Part shown: positions 38,606 through 46,880 of the stretch, piece after piece | How the letters are laid out: each line of letters begins with the position of its first letter | Position numbering within the stretch: the stretch's first letter is position 1 | DNA from: G963676095 sp963676095 | GTDB taxonomy: Bacteria; Bacteroidota; Bacteroidia; Bacteroidales; Prolixibacteraceae | NCBI GenBank assembly: GCA_963676095.1 | Contig: OY781040.1 | Location: forward strand, 5,704,001 to 5,768,000 | Reading direction: 5' to 3' | DNA: 64,000 bases | Made by a program: the position numbers and the translations under genes | Notes under the pieces: model-generated | Seen by the model: only the letters and a program-made list of their open reading frames with translations | What the model was told of the DNA's origin: nothing | The model's database searches: none

Positions 38606-39859
38606 TTGATTAAAAAGAGTAAACGTAATCGATTATACTGGCCATGGTGGCGTTGGCTGCTGACAGTATTATGCATGCTGGCCCTGGTTTTGAGCGGCAT
38701 TCTTAGCTGGCATTTTCTGATGGACGGACAGATGGTAGGCTGTGGTGGTGGCAGTTCGTGCGATGAGGTGCTCAACAGCCGGTGGTCGATGATCGCAGGT
38801 TTGTTACCGGTTAGTGGTTTAGCAATGGGGGTGTACCTGACAATGTTACTCGCCACTTTCTTTATTGGTCCGGACACGGAATTATCAATTCGGCGTTTAG
38901 CCTGGAAAGTCCTTTTGGTCCTGGCCGGATCGGTTGCCGGAGGCGCCTTGTGGTTCACCGTCATACAGAAATGGATCATTGGCGGATTTTGTTTCTATTG
39001 CATGACCACACACTTCATTGGGCTGGTCATAACAGGTCTGGTCTATTGGCGGGCGATTCGGGAAAAGGAATCCGGTTTAATCGATCACGTACAACAAAAT
39101 TTTGTAGTGGGAAGAGAGAACTCTTTGTCGACGCATGCTTCAAGTAATCAGCGATTACAGGTGTCAAAATTTCTTTTGACTGGCCTGGCCTTTGCCGGAG
39201 TGATGGCAGTCAGTCAGGTTGGTCTGTCATCTTCCAGCGCATACAGCGACGGGGAATCACACGAAAACCTTCCTGCGATTAATTCTCAAACGGTGCCGTT
39301 AATTGGGGCCCCGGATGCTCCTTACATTGTCAAGTTACTGTTTGACTATGAATGTTCACATTGTCAGAAAATACATTTTATGCTTGAAGAAGCTGTTCGC
39401 CGGTACCACGGGAAACTGGCGTTCGCGCTGTGTCCAACGCCTTTGAATACGCAGTGCAATCCTTACGTCCCACGGGATGTGGATGCATTCAAAAATTCCT
39501 GTGAACTGGCCCGGATTGGTTTGTCCGTCTGGTTGGCAAACCGGGAGGCATTTCCTGCTTTTGAAACCTGGATGTTCACGTATGAAACCGGAGACAGATG
39601 GCATCCGAGAAGCCCTGGAGCGGCTGGTAAAAAAGCCGTTGAATTAGTTGGTGAAACTGAATATCGGGAAGCTATGGCAGATTCGTGGCTTAAAGGTTAT
39701 ATGCAAAGTTGCGTTCAGCTTTTTGGACAAACCTTGCAGAATGGCAAAGGGGGAATCCCTAAGCTGATTTTGGGATCACGCTGGGTTATTCCGGAACCGG
39801 CCAATACAGATGATCTGATTAGAATCCTGCAGAAGAGCCTGGATTTGCCCAAACCCTGA
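38606..39859 (+). CDS. VKOR-DsbA fusion, membrane disulfide-forming protein
   Basis: The protein has 417 residues from a TTG start with GAGGAT upstream; no nearby ATG would keep the basic N-terminus and first helix. The first 150 residues are a four-helix vitamin K epoxide reductase-like domain with the loop cysteine pair C46/C52 ('GCGGGSSCDEVL'), a conserved Ser ('NSRW') and the active CxxC C129/C132 ('GGFCFYCM'). A fifth helix (about 187-207) leads to a periplasmic thioredoxin-fold domain with C250/C253 ('YECSHCQK'). Such fusions re-oxidise their own thioredoxin domain with quinone and put disulfides into exported proteins. Its position directly after a Cys-rich GH54 gene suggests that enzyme as a client. 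It is the only non-glycosidase in this part of the block with an obvious biochemical function. Confidence 0.92.
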   Translation: MIKKSKRNRLYWPWWRWLLTVLCMLALVLSGILSWHFLMDGQMVGCGGGSSCDEVLNSRWSMIAGLLPVSGLAMGVYLTMLLATFFIGPDTELSIRRLAWKVLLVLAGSVAGGALWFTVIQKWIIGGFCFYCMTTHFIGLVITGLVYWRAIREKESGLIDHVQQNFVVGRENSLSTHASSNQRLQVSKFLLTGLAFAGVMAVSQVGLSSSSAYSDGESHENLPAINSQTVPLIGAPDAPYIVKLLFDYECSHCQKIHFMLEEAVRRYHGKLAFALCPTPLNTQCNPYVPRDVDAFKNSCELARIGLSVWLANREAFPAFETWMFTYETGDRWHPRSPGAAGKKAVELVGETEYREAMADSWLKGYMQSCVQLFGQTLQNGKGGIPKLILGSRWVIPEPANTDDLIRILQKSLDLPKP

Positions 39860-39907
39860 TTAATTAAATTAGAGAATCCGCTACAGAGTCAAAGACCGGA
39901 CAAAAGG

Positions 39908-41503
39908 ATGAAAAACGAAATAAAAAATGAATCAAAAATGAAGATTATGAAAAGATACTTCGCTGCTTTTTTATTAACTGTTGTTGGTCTGAGCTGCTCG
40001 TTTGCTCAGTCCCAAAATGCAACTAACCCCATTATTTATGCAGATGTTCCCGACATGTCAATCGTGCGGGTGGGCGATACCTATTACATGAGTAGTACCA
40101 CCATGCACATGGATCCGGGCGTTCCGATCATGAAATCGAAGGATTTGGTGAACTGGAAGCTTGTAAATTATTGTTACGATACACTGGCCAACATTCCGGC
40201 CACGAATCTTGACGACGGAAAAAATGAATATGGACGGGGATCTTGGGCAAGTTGTATCCGCTACCACAACAACACCTACTACGTTTCTACATTTTCCGGA
40301 ACCACTCGCAAAACGTATATTTTTTCAACAAAGAATATCGAAAAAGGCCCTTGGAAATTGATTACGTTGAATGCTCAATATCACGATCACTCCATATTTT
40401 TCGATGATGATGGGAAAAATTATATCATCTGGGGCACTCGGAAACTGATGATTGCTGAATTAAAAGATGGTCTTTCCGGAGTAAAAGAGGGGAGCGAAAA
40501 GGTTCTTATCGAAAATATAAATGCACCTGCCGGGAACAATGTCGGCCTGGGCGAAGGTTCGCAGCTTTTTAAAGTGAATGGAAAATACTACCTCTTCAAT
40601 ATTTGCTGGCCACGCGGTGGAATGCGGACGGTGGTGATTCACAGGGCCGATAAGATTACCGGTCCGTATGAGGGTAAAGTTGGTTTGCAAGATCAAGGCG
40701 TTGCTCAAGGTGGGCTGATCGACACGCCAGATGGTAACTGGTACGCTTATTTGTTTCAGGATCACGGTGCTGTTGGCCGCGTCCCTTATCTCGTTCCTGT
40801 GAAATGGGAGGATGGCTGGCCTGTTTTGGGTGTCAATGGCAAAGTGCCTGATGTCCTTGATGGATTGCCAGCCAACAAAAGTTTGATACCGGGAATTGTT
40901 AATTCTGATGAATTTACACGTCATAAGGAAGACCCTGCACTCCCATTGGTCTGGCAGTGGAACCACAATCCCGACAATAGCCTTTGGTCTGTCAGGCAAC
41001 GGAAAGGTTATTTGCGTTTAACAACCGGGCGGGTTGACAATGACTTCGTGATGGTTAGAAACACACTGACCCAGCGCACGTTTGGTCCAACGTGTTCCGG
41101 TTCTACATCGGTCGATGTATCCAACATGAAAGAAGGCGATTTTGCAGGACTGGCCCTTTTGCAAAAGAAATATGGCCTGGTCGGAGTTAAATATGAGAAA
41201 GCAGGTAAATCGATTGTGATGGTCAATGCCGATTCAGGTGAGCCGGTTGAAAAGCAACGTATCCCGCTGGATCAAAAAATGGTTTTCCTGAAAGCCGAAT
41301 GTGATTTCAGGAACCGTACCGACAAAGCGAATTTCTTTTACAGTCTCGATGGCAAGTCGTGGAAACCGATTGGCAATACGCTAAACATGCAATACACCAT
41401 TCCGCAATTCGTAGGGTATCGTTTCGGTTTGTTCAATTATGCAACTGAGAATCCGGGAGGGTTTGTCGATTTTGACTATTTCCGCATCAACGATCAAATC
41501 TAA
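39908..41503 (+). CDS. GH43 beta-xylosidase/arabinofuranosidase with C-terminal beta-sandwich
   Basis: The protein has 531 residues from 39908. The ATGs at 39938 and 39950 (the latter 'MKRYFAAFLL') are alternative starts that leave a shorter signal peptide; the signal ends near 'CSFAQ'. The GH43 domain shows 'NPIIYADVPDMSIVRVGDTY', 'YHDHSIFFDDDGK' and 'GEGSQLFKVNGKYYL', the pattern of a different GH43 subgroup from the CBM6-bearing copies. The C-terminal 190 residues are a beta-xylosidase C2-like sandwich ('LRLTTGRVDNDFVMVRN', 'GFVDFDYFRI'). Two-domain proteins of this kind are usually xylosidases or arabinofuranosidases acting on xylan-derived oligosaccharides. It does not share recent ancestry with the other GH43 genes here. 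Confidence 0.92.
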   Translation: MKNEIKNESKMKIMKRYFAAFLLTVVGLSCSFAQSQNATNPIIYADVPDMSIVRVGDTYYMSSTTMHMDPGVPIMKSKDLVNWKLVNYCYDTLANIPATNLDDGKNEYGRGSWASCIRYHNNTYYVSTFSGTTRKTYIFSTKNIEKGPWKLITLNAQYHDHSIFFDDDGKNYIIWGTRKLMIAELKDGLSGVKEGSEKVLIENINAPAGNNVGLGEGSQLFKVNGKYYLFNICWPRGGMRTVVIHRADKITGPYEGKVGLQDQGVAQGGLIDTPDGNWYAYLFQDHGAVGRVPYLVPVKWEDGWPVLGVNGKVPDVLDGLPANKSLIPGIVNSDEFTRHKEDPALPLVWQWNHNPDNSLWSVRQRKGYLRLTTGRVDNDFVMVRNTLTQRTFGPTCSGSTSVDVSNMKEGDFAGLALLQKKYGLVGVKYEKAGKSIVMVNADSGEPVEKQRIPLDQKMVFLKAECDFRNRTDKANFFYSLDGKSWKPIGNTLNMQYTIPQFVGYRFGLFNYATENPGGFVDFDYFRINDQI

Positions 41504-41578
41504 CAGGAAAATAAAAAAGTGGGGGACTATGCCGAATGACAGAAGATGTATTAAAGATAATTTTAAAAAATAGGGAAC

Positions 41579-44032
41579 ATGAATAAGACCATTTTGTTAG
41601 TGATACTTAATTTAGTGCTAATTATTTCTGTGACTGCACAAAATGATACTCATTTAAAGCTTTGGTACGAACAACCTGCCAAACAATGGGTGGAAGCATT
41701 ACCTGTTGGTAATGGCCGTTTGGGTGCCATGGTATTTGGAGATCCTTGTAAAGAAGTTATTCAACTTAATGAGAACACGGTGTGGGCAGGACAACCCAAC
41801 CGGAATGATAATATTAATGCCAAAGAAGCGTTGCCTGAAGTCCGGAAACTGATTTTTGAGGGTAAATACAAGGAAGCACAAGATGTTATTAACCGGAAAT
41901 TTATTAGTAAAACATCAAACGGGATGCCCTATCAGACAGTTGGCAATCTCCGGTTAAATTTTCCTGGTCATGAGGATTTCTCCGGTTATTCGAGGGAGCT
42001 TGATCTGGAAAAGGCTATGGTCGTGTCGCATTACCGTTCAAATGGAGTGAACTACAATACCGAGGTGTTCGCTTCTTATCCGGACCAGATTATTATTGCC
42101 CGTATTTCGGCTGACAAACCTGGAGCTTTGAGTTTCTCTGCAACCATGGACAGACCTGCCAAAGTGAATGTATCCACAGCAGGAAACGATGAATTGGTTT
42201 TATCAGGTACGACCAGTGACTTTGAAAAAGTAAGAGGCGCTGTTCAGTTTGAGGCTAAAGTGAAAATCCTGACAGACGGTGGTTTCGTTGCTGCAACGGA
42301 TACTTCTCTGAGTGTTAAGAATGCCGATTTTGCGACGATTTATATATCCATCGCTTCAAATTTTAAAAATTACAAAGACATAAGTGGTAACGCGGATGAA
42401 CGGGCGACTACTTTTCTTCAAAAAGCTCTTGAAAAAAAATATAAGAAGATATTGAAGGACCATATTGCCGATTATCAAAACTATTTTGATCGTGTCAGCC
42501 TGGATCTGGGCGTCACCAGTGCCGTTAAAAATCCCACGGATGTCCGGTTGGAGCAGTTTGCCAGGGGCGATGATCCGCAACTGGTATCCTTGTACTTTCA
42601 GTTTGGCCGGTATTTATTGATTTCTTCGTCCAGACCGGGAGGCCAGCCAGCCAATCTGCAAGGGATCTGGAATGACCAGCTTGTGCCGCCATGGGACAGT
42701 AAATACACGGTGAACATAAATACAGAAATGAATTACTGGCCGTCTGAAATAACCAACCTCACTGAAATGAATGAACCTCTGGTTCAGATGGTGCAGGAAC
42801 TCTCAGAAACCGGAAAACAGACCGCACAAGATATGTATGGGGCGCGAGGTTGGGCTCTTCACCACAATACAGATATTTGGCGGATCAATGGTCCGGTTGA
42901 CGGGGCATTCTGGGGAATGTGGCCTATGGGGGGCGCATGGCTTTGTCAGCATGTGTTTGATAAATATGAATATAACGGCGATAAAGAATATCTGAAATCA
43001 GTATATCCTGCAATTAAAGGAGCATCTCTCTTCTTTCTGGATTTTCTGGTTGAAGAACCTGTTCATAAATGGTTGGTTGTTTGTCCTTCGGTTTCCCCGG
43101 AAAATGCTCCGTCTGCGCATCCGGAATCGTCTGTTTCCGCAGGAACGACCATGGATAACCAACTGGTCTTCGACTTATTTACAAAAACAGTTCAGGCTGC
43201 GGAGGTCCTTAAGACAGACGATGACTTGGTTGCAAAAATAAATGCAGCATTAAAACGTTTGTCCCCCATGCAGATCGGGAAATGGGGACAGTTGCAGGAA
43301 TGGATGTACGATTGGGATAACCAGGACGATCATCACCGGCATGTATCACACTTATATGGTTTGTTCCCGTCAAATCAGATATCGCCTTACCGTACACCGG
43401 AACTGTTTTCCGCAGCCAGAACTTCACTTATTGCACGGGGAGACGAATCGACCGGGTGGTCAATGGGATGGAAGGTAAACCTTTGGGCAAGACTTCTTGA
43501 CGGGGACCATGCCTATAAACTTATTACAGATCAGCTAACACCATCCATCCAGCCAAACGGAAGACAAAAGGGAGGTACTTATCCCAATCTTTTTGATGCT
43601 CACCCGCCTTTCCAGATAGATGGTAATTTTGGCTGTACCTCTGGTATTGCAGAAATGCTGATGCAGAGCCAGGACGGGGCCATACACTTGCTGCCGGCGT
43701 TGCCATCCGCATGGAAAAAGGGAAGTGTGAAAGGGTTGAAAGCCTTGGGAGGTTTTGAAGTGAATATCGGCTGGGAGAACGGCGAAATCACCAAAGCGAC
43801 GATCAAATCTGCTTTTGGTGGAAATTGCCGCCTTCGTTCATATTTCCCGTTAAAAGGGAAGGGGTTGAAAGAGGCCCGGGGGGAAAATCCCAATCCTTTT
43901 TTTGTTGTTCCGGTTACGAAAGCACCGTTGGTACATGATGAAGCTTCCCTCCCTGGTGTGACTTTAAAGAAAATCTTTGAATATGACCTGTCCACGAAGA
44001 AAGGTGATGTAATTGAAATCAGAAGACTTTGA
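41579..44032 (+). CDS. GH95 alpha-L-fucosidase / alpha-L-galactosidase
   Basis: The protein has 817 residues with a signal peptide ending near 'SVTAQ'. The N-terminal sandwich starts 'LKLWYEQPAKQWVEALPVGN'. The (alpha/alpha)6 barrel has the family signatures 'PANLQGIWNDQLVPPWDSKY', 'VNINTEMNYWPSE' (the two Asn that assist catalysis), 'PSVSPENAP' and 'IDGNFGCTSGIAEML' (the Asp partner). GH95 enzymes invert and release alpha-1,2-L-fucose or, in xylan-degrading Bacteroides, alpha-L-galactose. With xylosidases and arabinofuranosidases around it, L-galactose on a complex arabinoxylan or fucose on xyloglucan are both possible. It is the last gene of the enzyme block; a strong hairpin follows. Confidence 0.93.
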   Translation: MNKTILLVILNLVLIISVTAQNDTHLKLWYEQPAKQWVEALPVGNGRLGAMVFGDPCKEVIQLNENTVWAGQPNRNDNINAKEALPEVRKLIFEGKYKEAQDVINRKFISKTSNGMPYQTVGNLRLNFPGHEDFSGYSRELDLEKAMVVSHYRSNGVNYNTEVFASYPDQIIIARISADKPGALSFSATMDRPAKVNVSTAGNDELVLSGTTSDFEKVRGAVQFEAKVKILTDGGFVAATDTSLSVKNADFATIYISIASNFKNYKDISGNADERATTFLQKALEKKYKKILKDHIADYQNYFDRVSLDLGVTSAVKNPTDVRLEQFARGDDPQLVSLYFQFGRYLLISSSRPGGQPANLQGIWNDQLVPPWDSKYTVNINTEMNYWPSEITNLTEMNEPLVQMVQELSETGKQTAQDMYGARGWALHHNTDIWRINGPVDGAFWGMWPMGGAWLCQHVFDKYEYNGDKEYLKSVYPAIKGASLFFLDFLVEEPVHKWLVVCPSVSPENAPSAHPESSVSAGTTMDNQLVFDLFTKTVQAAEVLKTDDDLVAKINAALKRLSPMQIGKWGQLQEWMYDWDNQDDHHRHVSHLYGLFPSNQISPYRTPELFSAARTSLIARGDESTGWSMGWKVNLWARLLDGDHAYKLITDQLTPSIQPNGRQKGGTYPNLFDAHPPFQIDGNFGCTSGIAEMLMQSQDGAIHLLPALPSAWKKGSVKGLKALGGFEVNIGWENGEITKATIKSAFGGNCRLRSYFPLKGKGLKEARGENPNPFFVVPVTKAPLVHDEASLPGVTLKKIFEYDLSTKKGDVIEIRRL

Positions 44033-44100
44033 CGGGACCGGTTAGGCCAGCGTTCCGCTCGGCAGCAGACTATCCTGAGCAAATCTCAGCCATCAGTTTG

Positions 44101-44146
44101 CATAAAAGTATCCTATCTGCCATTATGCAGATAGGATACTTTTATG
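44101..44146. terminator. 20-bp perfect inverted repeat after the enzyme block
   Basis: Bases 44101-44120 pair perfectly with 44127-44146 around a 6-nt loop (CATTAT). The outer arms contain A4 and T4 runs, so the structure could stop transcription in both directions. It lies 69 bases after the GH95 stop. The rest of 44033-44504 has no supported gene; it should contain the promoter of the permease array. Confidence 0.75.
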
Positions 44147-44341
44147 TTCAAAAGAGATTTGAAGATATGGTGCCGGAACAAACCCAAACCCGGAATGTTT
44201 TATACCTCGTGTAACATAATGGCCGGAATTATACTTACTTTTTTAAGCCTGCCTGTTTTTAAGCAATAGATTCAGACAAGTTTTTATCGCTGCAGCTTGA
44301 ATTTTCTTCCGCGATGACAAATAATTAGACATCAGTATGTA

Positions 44342-44363
44342 AAAATATTTGACAAAATCTGTT
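44342..44363 (+). repeat. 22-nt element upstream of the first permease, also at 58883
   Basis: The 22 bases around TTGACAAAATCTG recur at 58883-58904 with one mismatch (21 of 22). The element lies 141 bases before the preferred start of the first permease. It may be a promoter or regulator site shared by two transcription units, or a trace of duplicated upstream DNA. Confidence 0.5.
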
Positions 44364-44504
44364 TTGTTTTTTTTGATAAAAGTTTTAGTAATCAGTATCT
44401 TATATTTATGGTATAATTCTGGATGGAGGACGAAACACATTCCGGAATATTGTTTTGAAAAGAAGGGGAGGGTTATATTCTTTCGGGACGATTACAAAAA
44501 TGCT

Positions 44505-46856
44505 ATGAACCTGAATGAATTAAAAACAATCTGGCGTAAATTGAACCGCAATAAGACAATCTCAATCATTAATTTGTTGGGATTGACTATTGGGATTGCC
44601 TCGGTAGTTGCCATCTCTGCTTTTGTCGTCTCTGAACTCGACCGGGGCAGGGAGGTACCCGGAGCACAGAACATTTACCGGATCGAAATGGAAACCCCGT
44701 TCGGACATGCCGGGATAAGCCCCTATCCACTTGGAAACTATCTAAAGGAAAATTTTCCGGGTATTGAAAACTTCGTAAATGTACGGCCTGGTAATTTCAT
44801 GGGGAGCAATGATCTGAATACGTTGGAAACAGGAACTCAGAAATTTGTGGTTAAGAATATCCTTTATGCCGATTCTACTTTCTTTAAGGTATTTAATTAT
44901 AAAACAATCGCCGGAGATATAAACGATGCCCTTAGGGCCGCTAACGGCATCGTGCTGGTTAAAAGCGAATCAGAAAGGATATTCGGGGATGCCAACCCGG
45001 TTGGCAGGATGATAAAATTAAATAACGACCAGCTGTTGGAAGTGAAAGCCATAATTGAAGATGTTCCAGAGGATGCCCTTAATTATTTTCAGGTAGTTGC
45101 CAGTTCGAAGTTGATTACGGATGGTAAACGATGGAATTACTTTAATTTTTTCTGTTATTTCCGTCTTTCTTCCAATATTGATTTAGCTGAACTCGAAGAC
45201 GAGACGGCAAGAATTTTAAATGAGCGTGATGGAAAGGAATTAGAGATGGACTTTACCGGGAAAGTAAAGTTTGTACCATACACGCAATTGTATTTCTATA
45301 AACCTTCAATAGTCGATCACATTAAGCACGGGAGCTTTCAGACATTAGTCATTTTTATTTCGATATCTGCCTTGATCCTGCTTATTGCTGTTATCAATTT
45401 TATCAACCTTTCGTTTGCCCAAAGTATGCAAAAGGCAAAAGAAATAGGGATACGGCAGATTTCAGGAAGTTCGCGGGGCAGGATATTCGGGATGTTTATA
45501 ACAGAATCCGTGTTGCTTATGATCATCAGTTTTTCCCTGTCGTTTTCAATTTTAAAACTGATATCGTTATTTGTACCCGTTCAATATGATCTGTCCGGGA
45601 TTATTCATGCATTGTTTTCCCCTCTATTTATGGGTGTTGCACTGGCAGGGGCAATACTGACCGGGATTGTGGCAGGTGTTTTCCCCGGGGTTCGTATGCT
45701 CCGGCTGAATTCGGTACATGTACTAAAAAGAAATAAACCTGCTTCCAAGCATAACGAGTGGCATAAACTGGGGCTTACTTCTCTCCAGTTCATGATAGCG
45801 ATTGCGTTAACCGCATCGGTCATTACCGTGAACCGGCAATTGCAATTTATCGAGAATAAAGACCTTGGCTTTGAAAAGGAAAACCTGGTTTATTTTCAAT
45901 TTGAAAATGACCAGGACAGTGGAGGTATATTGTTAAATAACAGGTTGGCCCGGTATCCTGAAATAAAAAGTTTTTGTCTGGCAGACGGACTTCCGGGAGC
46001 TTCCTTCTCGAGGAATGCTGCTGAGTTGGTCCATCATGGAGAACGGATCCAGGTAAAATACATGTTCATGCGTTCCGATTACCGGTATATCCCGACTATG
46101 GGCATGGAAATAGTTCAAGGCAGGGATTTCAGGGAAGGAGACAAAAATGTGATGATCATAAACGAATCGGCAGCCCGTTCGTTTGGAATTAAAACACTGG
46201 ATGACCGGACCACGCTGGACGGGAGACTGATTATTGGCGTTGTCAGGGACTTTCAAATTGAATCGTTGCATCAATTGACAGAGCCGTTGGCAATTATCCT
46301 GGAACCGTGGACAAAATACGCAATTGTCCGTATTGCTTCCAATTCACCGGTAGCAATTGACAAAGCCGTTAACAACATAAAAACAGCATGGAACGAAACC
46401 TTTAGCGGCTCTCCTGTTGAAATCCATTTTTTAAATCAAACATTGGAAATGATGTATTACAAAGAGCGGGTATTCAGGCTCATCTTGAACCTACTGGTTT
46501 TGTTGGCCCTGTTTATTTCGAGTCTCGGTCTTTTCGGGGTTTCCCTGTACCTGATCAATAACCGGATCAAGGAAATCGGTATCCGCAAAGTAAATGGTGC
46601 CCGTGTTGCTGAAATATTAACCATGCTTAATAATGACTTTATAAAATGGGTAGCTATTGCTTTTATAATGGCAATCCCCATTGCGTATTATACGATGAAC
46701 AGATGGCTCGAAAATTTTGCCTATAAAACCACCCTGAGTTGGTGGATTTTTGCCCTGGCAGGTCTGCTGGCTTTGGGAATTGCTTTATTAACGGTAAGCT
46801 GGCAAAGCTGGAAAGCAGCAACGCGAAACCCGGTGGAAAGTTTACGATATGAATAG
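44505..46856 (+). CDS. MacB/FtsX-type ABC transporter permease, copy 1
   Basis: From the ATG at 44505 the protein has 783 residues and begins 'MNLNELKTIWRKLNRNKTIS', the normal start for this family. An upstream in-frame TTG at 44349 would add 52 atypical residues. It has the double layout: membrane helix (about 20-40), periplasmic MacB-like domain, three helices with an FtsX core ('EIGIRQISGSSRGRIFG'), a second periplasmic domain and a final three-helix FtsX core ('EIGIRKVNGARVAEILTMLN'). Such permeases couple ATP hydrolysis by a partner to movement of periplasmic or outer-membrane substrates. No ATPase gene is in the window. The last ~95 residues are nearly the same as in five other copies, while the rest is divergent. 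Confidence 0.93.
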   Translation: MNLNELKTIWRKLNRNKTISIINLLGLTIGIASVVAISAFVVSELDRGREVPGAQNIYRIEMETPFGHAGISPYPLGNYLKENFPGIENFVNVRPGNFMGSNDLNTLETGTQKFVVKNILYADSTFFKVFNYKTIAGDINDALRAANGIVLVKSESERIFGDANPVGRMIKLNNDQLLEVKAIIEDVPEDALNYFQVVASSKLITDGKRWNYFNFFCYFRLSSNIDLAELEDETARILNERDGKELEMDFTGKVKFVPYTQLYFYKPSIVDHIKHGSFQTLVIFISISALILLIAVINFINLSFAQSMQKAKEIGIRQISGSSRGRIFGMFITESVLLMIISFSLSFSILKLISLFVPVQYDLSGIIHALFSPLFMGVALAGAILTGIVAGVFPGVRMLRLNSVHVLKRNKPASKHNEWHKLGLTSLQFMIAIALTASVITVNRQLQFIENKDLGFEKENLVYFQFENDQDSGGILLNNRLARYPEIKSFCLADGLPGASFSRNAAELVHHGERIQVKYMFMRSDYRYIPTMGMEIVQGRDFREGDKNVMIINESAARSFGIKTLDDRTTLDGRLIIGVVRDFQIESLHQLTEPLAIILEPWTKYAIVRIASNSPVAIDKAVNNIKTAWNETFSGSPVEIHFLNQTLEMMYYKERVFRLILNLLVLLALFISSLGLFGVSLYLINNRIKEIGIRKVNGARVAEILTMLNNDFIKWVAIAFIMAIPIAYYTMNRWLENFAYKTTLSWWIFALAGLLALGIALLTVSWQSWKAATRNPVESLRYE

Positions 46857-46880
46857 AAGCTAATTTTAAACCTGAATAAA

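Noticed and set aside
44349..44504. TTG-initiated extension of permease copy 1
   Set aside because: It adds 52 residues not found in the other copies; the ATG at 44505 gives the standard N-terminus.
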